In this document: piece after piece, positions 50,337 through 61,488 of the stretch
Layout: the number at the start of each line of letters is the position of its first letter
Position numbering within the stretch: position 1 is the first letter of the stretch
Assembly: GCF_018687715.1 (NCBI RefSeq)
Contig: NC_056758.1
Coordinates: 27,344,967-27,408,966 of the forward strand
Reading direction: 5' to 3'
DNA from: Carya illinoinensis
Lineage: Eukaryota > Streptophyta > Magnoliopsida > Fagales > Juglandaceae
Length of the DNA stretch: 64,000 nucleotides
Notes under the pieces: model-generated
Databases searched by the model: none
Told to the model about the DNA's origin: nothing
What the model saw: only the letters and a program-made list of their open reading frames with translations
Program-made: the position numbers and the translations under genes

Positions 50337-53043
50337 TTACTCGGAAATCACCTCTTTACGCTTCCCCTTTGCTGGTGCTTTCTTCGTCTTTACTTTAGCT
50401 TTCCGCATGTCTATCTCCATCCTAGATGCTCTCTTTAAAGATGGAGGTCTGCCTTTGCCTCGTACAACACGTGGACTACGTACTTCCCCAGAAGCACCGA
50501 CTATAGTGTCATTCGCCGTACAATCAACATTAGAACCAATTTGAGTCATCGATGGGCCTTCTTGATTAGAACGATACAACTCAATCATTGCATTTAACTT
50601 ATTTCTCGCATCCTCAGTATTCTCTCTCGAGTCTGATGCATAAGTAATCATCTGATAACAGATATTTAAGAGACAGGTATATCTATTCGAATCTGCGTGC
50701 TGTTCCCCTGCATCGAAGCTACTGTGGATTAATGTGTATCGCCTTCTAATATCCTTCCTCCATCGATCTAAAATATACATTTCAGGCAAAAATTTAATAT
50801 CATTACACCTGAATACGGCCAAAATGTGACGACACAGTATCCCCCTCATCTCAAATAATCCACATGAGCACTTTGCCACTGCGTCTTCCTCACTAAAGTC
50901 CACAAAATGTTTAACGAACTTAGTGAACTCTTCCAGACAGATTTCATCCTCAACCATATATGTCTTTATTGACCCAACAGAATTATGTAACTTTGGATTC
51001 AAGTCAATGATCCCGTTGACTTGATGTTGAACTTCTTTGAACTTAGCTATCGTGTACAACTCTTGGAACCTCTTCTCAATCGGAGATCTAGATATACAGG
51101 GGATTGTCACATTAAATGATTGGAAGTCAGCGAGATTTTCATTCTCAATCTTTTTCTTCAATGCATTATCAAATTGGTCGACAAACTCTTTTAAGTTTGT
51201 CCTAGAATGTACATAACCGTCAAAGAATGCATTCATGCTCTCGCTTCGTTACGTTGTACTCATTCCAGCCCAAAAACAGTTTTTCAAAAATGCCGGTACC
51301 CAATGCTCAAGCTCAACGTATAGGCTCTGCAACCACGCATTATCTCCCAAGTTGTAAGTGGTAAGCAACTGATCCCAACATTTCTCAAACTCATCAACAC
51401 ATTGGGAGTCATATACACATTTCATCAATGCACTCTTCATCCCAGTTTTGTACGAACCATATGAGCCAAGCTTCTCAGGAACTTTCTTCAGTATATGCCA
51501 AAGACAAAATCTATGCCGGGTATTTGGGAAGACAATTGCGATAGCATTTTTCATCGCTCTATCTTGATCAGTGATAATAGCTTTTGGAGCATTACCATCC
51601 ATGCATTGCAACCATGTCTTGAATAACCAGACAAATGTCTCTGTATCCTCACTAGAAATCAAGCCTGCTCCTAACAGAATTGACTGCCCATGGTGGTTTA
51701 CACCAACAAATGGTGCAAATGGCATACCATATTGATTCGTTAGGTACGTGGTGTCGAATGTGACCACATCGCCAAAATACTGGTATGCCAGTCTACTGCG
51801 GGGGTTGCCCAGAAGACGTTCTTTAACCTCCCATCATCATCTATATCTATCATGTAAAAAAACCCAGGATTTTTGTATTGCATCCGTAAAAAATACTGTT
51901 GGAGCGCTCCAGCACCACCCGCGCCAAGTCGCAGATGTCTTGCCTTATCAATATAATTACGACAATCCTTTTTCAAGAATGGGAGATTCTCAAATCCACC
52001 CGCACCAACAACGAGAGATCCATAACTCTTATTGGCTCGGATGCCAGCCAAGTCATTTGTATCTAGAACCCTTTTTACGGCATCACTAACTTCTCTATTA
52101 CATTGGAAGAAGCGAGATTTCTTTGGACTTAGGCCATGGTTATGGATATTATGTACTGTTGTCAACCGAAGCACTCCATCTTGCCTTAAGGCATTAATCT
52201 TTGCCTTACATTCCGTCTTTCCTGTCGGACGTGGGTTTGCGACATTCAGCGTCCTATTCCGTGCCTTCCCACCACGGGCACAAGAAAGAGTGACGTATCT
52301 AACAGAGTCATCTTCTTCCCTCTCAGTCCGTTTTATCATCACCCCAAACCCGCATTTTTTTTTCCATATTCCTTATAATAACTTAATAGCTCTTCAAGGG
52401 AATTAAACTCCATTCCCGACTTTGGCTCATCAATCGTATCACCATCAACCATTTGGACATTCTGGGATTTCTCGCCACTGCCATTATTCGAGTCATCAAC
52501 TATAGGAGATCCACATGGCGCTTCAGATTCCTCACCATCAGTAGTATTATCCAGCCCTGAACCAACTATTTTGCTCGTGGCAGACCTTGTATTGCTGAGG
52601 TGACTCGGAGGTTCCATGATATGTTGAAATGAGTAACCAGCATTCTGCAATAAATTATAAAAGGTCATCAATTAATTTATTGCAATTAAGCCACCTGATT
52701 CTTTTAATAGTTGCAACAAAGCCAACTTATGGCTAATAAATTAGGATAAGTTATCACTACCTGTATGTTTCCTGGATATTGGTTACTAGCCGAATATGGT
52801 AGAAAAGTTGGTGACCACGTAGGCACAGGTCCAAAGTAACCAGACATATAATTTGGCATGTTTTGACTAGTTGATGGTATGGCCTAACATGTTATTAGAT
52901 AAAGTTCAAAATGTATTTTGCAAAACAAAATATCAACAGTACAAATGTTAAATATTTTACCAATTATATAACATACATACCTTAGATGAGCGATTTGAGC
53001 TACTAGATGTCATCATAGTTGGTTGTTCGTTCTCGTTTCCCAT
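50337..53043 (-). pseudogene. FAR1/FHY3-related MULE transposase (MURA type), broken
   Basis: Three exons are visible: 53043-52981 (MGNENEQPTMMTSSSSN), 52883-52761 and 52644-50337, with GT-AG junctions in phase 0. Domains in order: FAR1 DNA-binding region (FNSLEELLSYYKEYGKK, then after a frame change KIN..RLTTVHNIHNHGLSP); MULE transposase core (TFDTTYLTNQYGMPFAPFVG, AIITDQDRAMKNAI, HRFCLWHILKKVPEKLG); SWIM zinc finger (AKCSCGLFEMRGILCRHILA); and a basic tail. Three lesions disrupt it: a one-base change in a 9-base A run (52,355-52,363), a one-base loss near 51,800-51,805, and a TAA stop at 51,251-51,249 where the family normally has Gln in MSTTQRSESMNAFF. The pieces on either side are otherwise well kept, so loss of function seems recent. 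Some FAR1 relatives are host transcription factors; this one lies within its element. Confidence 0.85.
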
Positions 53044-53685
53044 GCTGGGTAAATATTCTAGAACTGTCAACAATTAAGTAAAACCAATAAATCTACAATC
53101 GTAAATACTTTCTAATTCCATTTAATCATATGACCACATAGTATTAATTGCAACCTCAAGTCTCTTGACACATGAATATATTAACATTTATATTCATCAA
53201 CTGGTGCCAGATTGTATCTTCATTAACTGGTGCCACATTTATATATTAACAACAGATTGTGCATGCTAATAAACATGCAAATAATTTATAATCAACTATT
53301 GTTAATGAAGAAATAATGAAATAAACAATCAAATAATTGTTCAAAAAAAAAGCAATCAAATATTTTTATTCTGTACATTTCACGCTTTCTGTACTTATAA
53401 AACAAAAAAAAAAAACACATTTCATGCTTTGTTTTGTCAAATGAATACAAAGCAATAGAAAAAAAAATTCTGTAAAAAAAAAAAATGTCTGCAAAACGAA
53501 CAAAGAACGACAACGGCAAAGCAAAAACCCAGAGAAAAACCGTTCTAATCTTTACCCACAAATGCAAATGAAAGAAAATGTAGATGAAAGAATAAGTTGC
53601 CTACCCAGTTAAAGCTCGTCGGTTCTGGTCTCTGGTTCCGAGATGGGCTCTTGCGCAGCTTTCGTCGCTCGGCTTCCTCCGTTTC
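53044..53685 (-). other. Leader region of the MULE transposase gene
   Basis: AT-rich next to the start codon, then more GC-rich beyond 53,600, where the repeated subterminal region begins. No coding sequence was recognised. Confidence 0.4.
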
Positions 53686-54005
53686 GTCGCTCGGGTTCTT
53701 CTCTTTCCCACGCTCAGGGCAGCTCAAATCATCTGCAAAAATGTGACATGCAGCTCGTCGGCGAGGTCGGAGGACTGGAAGACGGGAATGGCGCTCGGGT
53801 TCTTCTCTTTCCCACGCTCAGGCCAGCTCAAATCAGCTGCAGATGGTGAAATGCAGCTCGTCGGCGAGGTGGGAGGACTGGAAGACGGGAATGGCGCTCG
53901 ACTTCTTCTCTTTCCCACGCTCAGGGCAGCTCAAATCAGCTGTAAAAATGTGAAATGCAGCTCGTCGGCAAGGTGGGAGGACTGGAAGACGGGAATGGGG
54001 CTATA
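53686..54005. repeat. About 105-bp subterminal tandem repeat, 3 copies
   Basis: The phrase TTCTTCTCTTTCCCACGCTC recurs near 53,696, 53,800 and 53,904, followed each time by AGCTCAAATCA, ATGCAGCTCGTCGG and GGACTGGAAGACGGGAATG. The array sits just inside the proposed right end of the MULE and upstream of the transposase gene, where transposase-binding or promoter repeats would be expected. Confidence 0.85.
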
Positions 54006-55382
54006 GTTCAAATCACGTGAAATGCTTCCCCCCCCCCCCCCAAAATCCCGCTGTAAGTTTTTTTTTTTTTTAATGCCGGCTGGCGTGGCAACTGCCGCGC
54101 CGGGGTTACTTCCCGGGGGTATATAGCAGAACTGTTGCAATAATGATACACCATCAATTTATCTGCTATTTATAAACAATTTTAAATATAATAATATTTT
54201 TTTATTATATTTAAATACATCAAATTATCAATAAAATTAAATTAAAATTTAAAATAATATAATTCTATTATACAGTTGTACACAAATTGTTAATAAAAAA
54301 TAAATTTATCATTTTCCTTACAGTACACATAATTTTCCTTTATAAATATTTAGTTTTCAAAATAAACAAAATTAAAAAAGATTATAAACCGATATGACTC
54401 AATGTGATGCATTAAATTTTAAAATTATTTTTATTTTAAAATAAATTTAATATATTAGATCTAATCATATCAATTAATGAATTTAATTTTGTGACATTAG
54501 TATGTAAACTTACACACATGATCTAGTCCTATATTTGATAACTCTCCAAAAGATGGAGTGTCATGACTTATTTATCTCTATGCATTGAACAATTCAGTTG
54601 AATAAAATGTTAAAGAAGATAAGAAGATATATATAGAGAGATCACGCAAAGGCTTGTTAGTCTAAATATATAAAATAGAAGAAAACACCAGGGTTTGTAT
54701 GTTGAGAGTTAGTTCTCTTAACTGTCTAGTTGTATAAATAAATCCTCTATTTTACAAATGAGCAACAACTACTGGCCCTTTGGCCGAATCTCTCAATTTA
54801 AGAGTGCAAGAAGATCTGCGACATTCTTCTACATGATACATTGCATATTGCAAAACAGCTCATGACTTCCCAAGTAAAACATTTTTCTCTTTTCCAAAAA
54901 GTCATTAATGGAATCTTCAATTATGCATCATGATAACAAAGAAAATGACTTTACAAGCTAAACACTTGGGATGACATTCCAAAGGACATTTACATGTGAA
55001 AAACTTGTAAATGACCATGGATTAAAATTAAATAAAAACAAACATTTTCTGTCTGTAAGATCGCAGATGTAGCAAAAGAGAGGATTGGAACTTTCATGAT
55101 GCTTCCATTTCGAGCACAAGTTCCTTTATTTGAGAATTTTCTCTTTAGAAGGCGATTTACTTCAACAAAAAACAGATCAGTATATCTCTTGTAATTACTA
55201 TTCTTGCCAATGTGTGATAGATTAACAATATTGGCATATGCAAGTCATCAAAACCAAGATCCAAGGGCGGATTCCACTCACGACCAATGTAATAACTTAC
55301 ACCAAGTCAACTCATCATTGGCATGGATAAGGATTTCTGAACATTTTCTAACCTAAACATATAGATATCACTGCATTAAATA

Positions 55383-55786
55383 TTAAAGTTAAAATTCCCA
55401 AGTACTAGAAATAGCACTTAAGGTAATTAATTTTTCTTGTACATGGTGTTGGGCTAGCAAACTACAACGAGTTTTGAAGTTCCCATAGTTTTAATAATGT
55501 CTTTTGATTTCTCCAATATACATCTTTTAACTTTTCTAAATGCATTATTTTATTTTATTTATTTGTACTTTATCTAATTAGAAGTTCCCATTTTCAATGT
55601 TTAAACTTAGAAAGTGTAAGCATTAATTACCAATGCTTGGAGGGTTTCTATTGACCTAACTCTACCACTAAGTGGTCCACTAACAATGGGTTTAATACTT
55701 ACATTGGGTGTGAGTAGAGGAATACCTTGCCCCTGTGTAGGCTGTGTTGACTCATTCATGTCATCTGTAATAGAGTCTTGTAGAAT
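55383..55786 (+). repeat. About 390-bp dispersed repeat, copy 1
   Basis: Shares long runs with 56,827-57,205, for example AAGGTAATTAATTTTTCTTG, and ends near AATAGAGTCTTGT. A shorter third copy lies at about 60,503-60,627. Class unknown; copies 1 and 2 could be LTRs of a small element, but TG/CA ends were not clear. Confidence 0.7.
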
Positions 55787-56567
55787 TAGTTCTTTTGTAC
55801 GGTCTATCTATGATTTATCCTGAGAAATCAAGGAAGAACAAATCAAGGAACAACATGATCTTAGGAATTAAAGGAAAATTTGACAGCTCAAATAATATCT
55901 ATGATTTACTCTGTCACGTAATTATAGGCTTGCAATTTTAACCTACATTTTGCAACCTACAGTATACAACATATATCACAATACTCTCTATCTCAACCTT
56001 GAGATAACTTTTTTCTCAAATGTCTTTATTGCCAACAGCGATGGTCAAAATCTTATCAATCATCCACTCTTTTAATTCTAAGTCGAATACCCTTTCAATA
56101 GTCTCGTCCTTATGATAAATAATTTGGCAAAACTTAAAGATTTGCTTATGCAATCTCCAAATGTAGTTAGTAACACTTGAATTACCCAAAAAAAGAGTAA
56201 ATTAGTGCATAGATAGAATAATGGGTTGTCCTGACATTAGGTTTATTTATTTATTTTTAAATACAACTCATATGGTAGTAATATACTTTAGAAACAATCA
56301 ATCAGTTGCCCAATATTATTGGCATATTCTTTCGAGGAAACTGTTTCAGAAGCAAGTTTTCTTAAAACTTGAGTTTATTAAACAACAATCTTCCCTCAAC
56401 GAAAAGGAAATAACTAGATGAGAGAATAGGAAATCATCACAATCTGAAACTTTCAATTGAAAATTCTAGCAACCAACGCTTAAGAGAGAGAAACTTTCCG
56501 AAAGGTTTGACGACAGTCTCTATTGAAGGTGATCTATTGCCGATAGGCTCGAGATTGCTAATAGGCT

Positions 56568-56604
<37 letters not shown>

Positions 56605-56826
56605 ATTGCAAGGAATCTGACTTGGTTAAGGTTAAATTGCAAACCACGCCATTTTGTAGATAAAATTATTTTTAAAAAATATATATAAATCAGGCTGTGG
56701 GTTAAAATCTGGTTACCATACCCGATTATGGGAGGATATGCAATCTACTATCTAGTTATCCGTTCGGATAAAGTTTGGTTATCCAGTTTGAGACCCGATC
56801 GAAAAAAACTTGAACCGATGAATAAT

Positions 56827-57205
56827 ACTAGAAATAGTACTTAAGGTAATTAATTTTTCTTGTACAGGGTGTTGGGCTAGAGAAATACAACGAGTTTTGG
56901 AGTTCCCTTAGTTTTAATAATGTCTTTTGATTTCTCCGATATACATCTTTTAACTTTTCTAAATGCACTATTTTATTTTTATTTATTTGTACTTTATTTA
57001 ATTAGAAGTTCCCATTTTCAATATTTAAACTTAGAAAGTGTAAGCATTAATTACCAATGCTTGGAGGGTTTCTATTGACCCAAGTCTACCAAGTGGTTCA
57101 CTAACACTCAGTTTAGTATTTACATTGGGTGTGAGTGGAGGAATACCTTATCCCTGTAGGTTGTATTGACTTATTCACATCATTTATAATAGAGTCTTGT
57201 GAAAT
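56827..57205 (+). repeat. About 390-bp dispersed repeat, copy 2
   Basis: Direct repeat of 55,383-55,786 with scattered substitutions and small deletions, such as loss within the TCTACCA(CTA)AGTGGT stretch. Confidence 0.7.
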
Positions 57206-57397
57206 TATTTATTTTTTAGGGTCCATTTAGAAAAATAATTAATAAAAAATTAGTTTAAACATAAAGTCAAGAATCAAGATTCAAGAAGAAAATGAGAAAG
57301 TTCAGCCTAAGATGTGTTAAATATAAAGTTCAGCCTATTATGTAACTTAATTAATTTGGTCCTACTTTTTAATCATTCCAAACCGTGTTAAAGGTAT

Positions 57398-59735
57398 TGT
57401 GATAACCCTTTTTTACGTGTGTTTTCACTGAAAGAGTGTTTTTTTAATTTAATTAATATATTAGTTTATTTATTTTAAATTAATATATTTTAATTAGTTT
57501 TTAATTTATTTGATGTTGTGTTTAATTTATTTTAATCGTTTTACGATTTTAAAATCGTTTTCGGCAGATCTGTTTTTGGTTTCCGGAGTGAGGATTGGAA
57601 CTCATTTCTTTTATTTTCTCTTTTTCTTTTTCCCTTTTTTCTTTTCTTTTTCTTGTTTTCTTTCTTTTCTTTCTTTTTCTTCTTCTTTCTTCCCCGTTTC
57701 GTCTCTCCCGCGCGCTGCCCCTTCTTTTTCCCCTTACCGTCGCTGCCACTTAGGCCGCTCATTGCGCCGCCGTCCGGCGGCTGTGTTGTACACCACCCCT
57801 ACCATTCTCTTCCCCTCCCACCAGAGTTCATTCCCACCAATTTTCAGAGCCATCGGACTAGCCGTTAGTCGCCACGAGCCCCTGGAAGTTACGGCACCTG
57901 CCTGTTTTTCTCCCCTGTCGCCAGTTGTTTTCGCAGCCCAGAACCGCCGCTCGCGGGCATAGCCTACACCACCCACCCAGTTTTCTTCTCCTCTCACCGG
58001 TGAACATCCCCACCAAGTTTCACCTCCATCCGAGCCACCGTTAGCCACCACGAGCTCCTTCCAGCCACACGGTTTTTCACCGATTCCTGCGTCGTCGCAC
58101 CACCTCCAGCCACCATCTCTTTACAGCTTCTTCCCCCACCTCTTGCCGACCTAACTCACCCATTTTCGGCCTCGATCCGTTGCCGGAGCAGCTCCCACAA
58201 GCTCAACTCTGTTCAGCTCTTTTTTGGCCTTCGACCGCCATTTCCACCACCACCCACGGCCAAAACTCTTTTCCTTTAAGTTCATAAACATCCCTAGACC
58301 ATTCCCTATCAATGCCGAGCCTTGGTTTGTCCCTGTTTGAAAATGGGTAATTTATTACCCACGTCCACAGTGTAAATTACAATGTTACGTTGCTTTTCTT
58401 CCGTCGTTTGCAATGCCGCGAGCTTTCAAAAAATGTCATATAGCGCTGTAAGTAGTTTCTAAACTCTATTTTTAGATTTAAATATATTTTTCTCATACAA
58501 TAAATATTTGTTGTTGGTTGGTTGATTCTGGACTAAGTCCGAAGAGTTCGGAAGTCGGATGGATTGAGGACGGAGTACTTGGTTTTGGTTGTATGTGATT
58601 ACTTGATTATTTGAGTCATGAGGCGTGCGTTACATATTGCATACATGTGTATTTTATTTTAATTGAGAAAATCGTGTTTTGTTGGCGTAAATGGTTTTCG
58701 GGTGTGTGTGTCTCACGAGCCCAAGTTGGAATAGGTTATTATCTCGGTTGAGCTCCTCTGGTCACTCGGGAGTAGATAATACTGAGTGACATCCCCTGAG
58801 TTGTCGCAGGGCGACGACCGGATCGCACGATACGGTAACACTGTCGTGTCGACTCCGTGGTCCCTAGAGTGGCAGGGATTAGAGGATGGCCTGGCCAAGT
58901 ACGCGCTGGGCGCGAGTCTGGGCATCGCTCGTTTAGGTGTCACACACGTAGTCGTTACCTGCGGTGTGGCACAGAGTCATGGTGTGCGGATGATCCCTAG
59001 GGGAGATCATGGTGCATGCATAATCGGATTGTTTTTATGATTTTTAGATGCGGGCCATTTTCTGGGAAAATGGCTAGATTTGGTTTCGAGACTTCTGATC
59101 CATTTTCTAGGAAAATGGTGGTTTGGGCCATTATCTGGGATAATGGCTAGGATGTACTGGCGCTTTTGATCTATTTTCTGGAAAAATTGTGATTTGCGCC
59201 ATTATCTGGGATAATGGCGAGGCTTGGTTTTAAGGATATGTTTTTGTGGGCCAAATGGGTTTTTTTGGTGTTTGGAAAAAAATGTGGTTTTACGAGACAT
59301 GTGCATTGGTTTTTCTGTCATGCGTATTATTTGAGTCTTATATGTTTTTATCTAGTGGTGTTTGGATTTTACTTACCTGCGGTACTATTTTTGGTTCCGT
59401 AGATTTTGGTGCAGAGTTCGAGAAGGAGGAGGAGGCTAAGCCCGAGGATGCGGCTCCTCCAGAGTTCTGAGTGGAGTTTATGTTTTGTATTTGGCTTTGA
59501 AATAATATTTGTGTTTTGTAATATTCTATTATATATGTTTTGAACAGTTTTGTTTTAAACAAGAAAAATTCTGGTACTTAGTTATGACTTTCGTCACCCG
59601 CTGCGTATTTTTTTTTTGCACATTTGTTGCTTTTACACACACTTGACACTCATCGATAGGGTAATGACCCTTGATGTCATCATCCGGACGTCTCGATTTT
59701 CCTGTATCCGTGCATGGGGATTTGGGAGCGTCACA
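57398..59735. mobile_element. Probable solo LTR (Gypsy-like), 2.3 kb
   Basis: Starts TGTGATAACCC and ends GGGAGCGTCACA; TGTGA/TCACA form the short terminal inverted repeat of an LTR. The interior has the sequence style of long plant LTRs: a T-rich then CT-rich run, a C-rich block (57,700-58,260) and a GC-rich segment (58,780-59,010). No gag or pol sequence lies beside it. The flanking 5-mers (GGTAT, GACAC) do not match, so the boundaries or the solo status are uncertain. A 151-codon frame at 57,510-57,962 is low complexity and not called. Confidence 0.5.
59055..59217. repeat. Array of five 19-bp hairpins
   Basis: Inverted repeats of 8-bp arms and a 3-base loop lie at 59,055-59,073 (CCATTTTCTGGGAAAATGG), 59,100-59,118 (loop TAG), 59,128-59,146 (CCATTATCTGGGATAATGG), 59,171-59,189 (imperfect) and 59,199-59,217 (same as the third). 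Starts are spaced 45, 28, 43 and 28 bp, so the array is about two 71-73 bp units of two hairpins plus one. Arm changes T to A are matched by A to T in the opposite arm. Confidence 0.85.
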
Positions 59736-61226
59736 GACACAATAGCTAATGTTCAAATATCTCATTGCTACACTCAAATAAAAGATCAGCCAAGCTAGGC
59801 TTCATTGCTAGCCAACTAAAATGGCTAAAACTTTACAAATTTTGGAATATGCACTATTACAAATACTCAGTTTCGTTCATAATGTGGTAAACAAATTAAA
59901 ATGGGAGAAAGTAAATCCCAATAAAAAGATTTTATTCAATCCAACTCCAATTTCAACTCCAACTCCATACAATGGTTTCCGATTCACCTTGAACATCTAA
60001 AGATGAATTAATATAATTATTTTTTTATTAGATGCTTTAGATTTACTTCCTACTTAGCTATTTTACAAAAAAGTTATCTAATAACTTTAATTAGATCATA
60101 CACGTAGATGTTAGTAATTAGTTAATGGTGAATTGGTGATATGTTAGTTAATTGATATCATAAATTAGTTAATTACAATAACATTTATAATTGCTTTATA
60201 TAATTTGTAATTACATATTTAAAATCTTATATTGCTAATAGTGATAGATTAGATAAAAATTACATAATCAGTTATACAATTATTATATAACATAATATAT
60301 ATAATATATTTAAAAATTAAAAATGATTTATTTTTCTATTTGGTCGGTCTGGTCGGGGAAAATCCCACCTCCAGATTAGATCGAAAATCAAGAAATTAAA
60401 ATTTCATGAATCAAGATTGATTGATCTCAATTGAAGTTGAGATCAGACCAATCCGAACTAGTTTCTCTATTCCAGACCAACCACCTTATAGCCCTACCCA
60501 ATATATGTCTTTTAACTTTTCTAAATGTGTTATTTTATTTATTTTTACTTTATCTAATTAGAAGTTCCCATTTTCAATATTTTATCTTAGAAAGCGTAAG
60601 CATTAATTACCATTATTTGGAGGGCTTCTTCCAGTACTTTTGTTTTAAATCTCGAAAAATCGTAAACCTATAATTAGTCTATAATTATTTTATAATTTTA
60701 TTTAAAATAAAATATAACAATATAAAATGAAAACTATTTTTTATTTTTTAAAGTAAATTTTCTCTCACAAGCACTCAAAATATGCTCTATAGAATTTATG
60801 GCTCAAACTCCTTAATGGGTTACAAAACCATATCCCTCTAAACAGAAAGTTTGGAAAGAGTTCTAGTCAAAGAAGGGTTATGCTGGTAATTAGAAACAGT
60901 CGCGAAGATATGTCTAGACCGATTGCTGACATTTCGCGATAACTCTCTTCTATAGTGATTGATTCTGTTCAGTTTCCATTCTAGATAAATACAGATCCTC
61001 ATGGACTCGATTTTTATCTCAATGACTTATTTAAATAACCTCTAAGATTTTTAGATAAACTAGATATTATTTAGAAATAAATCAATAATTATTTTACATT
61101 CATCCAATAATTTCTAATATAAGGATAAGATAAATCTTATTGTATAGTCATCAAATTGTAGACAATTTTTACCTTTAAAGTTCATGTCATCTAAATTTGC
61201 ATAATATGAGATCTCACATTGTAAGA
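59736..61226. other. AT-rich DNA to the right of the solo LTR
   Basis: No gene was recognised. A partial copy of the 390-bp repeat lies at about 60,503-60,627. Confidence 0.5.
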
Positions 61227-61488
61227 AACAAGACTGCCGTTATAAAGCCATTCATTAAGAGAAGGCCGGTTCCCCCACATTGGATAACAAATGATTTGTG
61301 GCAGCTCTTTTAGCTAACCATTCTCTACTCCACAATATTTACAAGAACCCACTATAATTATACATGTATTTTTTCTTTACAATCGGTACGTGAGGCCGTT
61401 CCAAATTCAGGAACCATAAAATATAAACCAACAAATCATATCAGGTTGACCATATTGCCAATTAGTTAGAATGGAACTCATAAAATGT

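Larger units (their letters stand above)
46576..54129. mobile_element. MuDR-like (MULE) transposon with two convergent genes
   Basis: Two genes face each other. A GRF-zinc-finger gene reads rightwards (48,172-48,766) and a FAR1/MURA-type transposase gene reads leftwards (53,043-50,337), each starting from its own end, as mudrB and mudrA do in maize MuDR. The proposed ends are GC-rich and share a TATAT-(A)C(T/C)CC(C)CGG pattern: GGGGTATATCTCCGGTGCG at left and, on the minus strand, GCTATATACCCCCGGGAAG at right. Just outside lie AACTCTGCAA (46,566-46,575) and AACTGTTGCAA (54,130-54,140), a plausible decayed 9-11 bp target duplication. The inverted repeats are weak, so the ends are less certain than the gene pair. 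A 105-bp array sits inside the right end. Confidence 0.6.
55337..61226. other. 5.9-kb insertion cluster within duplication copy B
   Basis: Copy A reads straight across GGATAAGGATTAAGAAACAG; in copy B the text departs after GGATAAGGATT and resumes at GTAAGAAACAAGACTGCCG. The block contains a roughly 390-bp direct repeat, a probable solo LTR, a (GA)n near 56,575-56,600 and AT-rich DNA. Outside those features no gene was recognised. No target duplication was found at the outer borders, so it is probably the result of several events. Confidence 0.75.

Noticed and set aside
57510..57962. 150-residue frame in the solo LTR
   Set aside because: Phe/Ser-rich low complexity derived from a T/C-rich tract, no domain, lies within the LTR.
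59055..59217. Regularly spaced palindromes suggesting a CRISPR array
   Set aside because: Plant nuclear DNA; spacers are repeats themselves and no cas genes exist. Better read as a tandem hairpin array.
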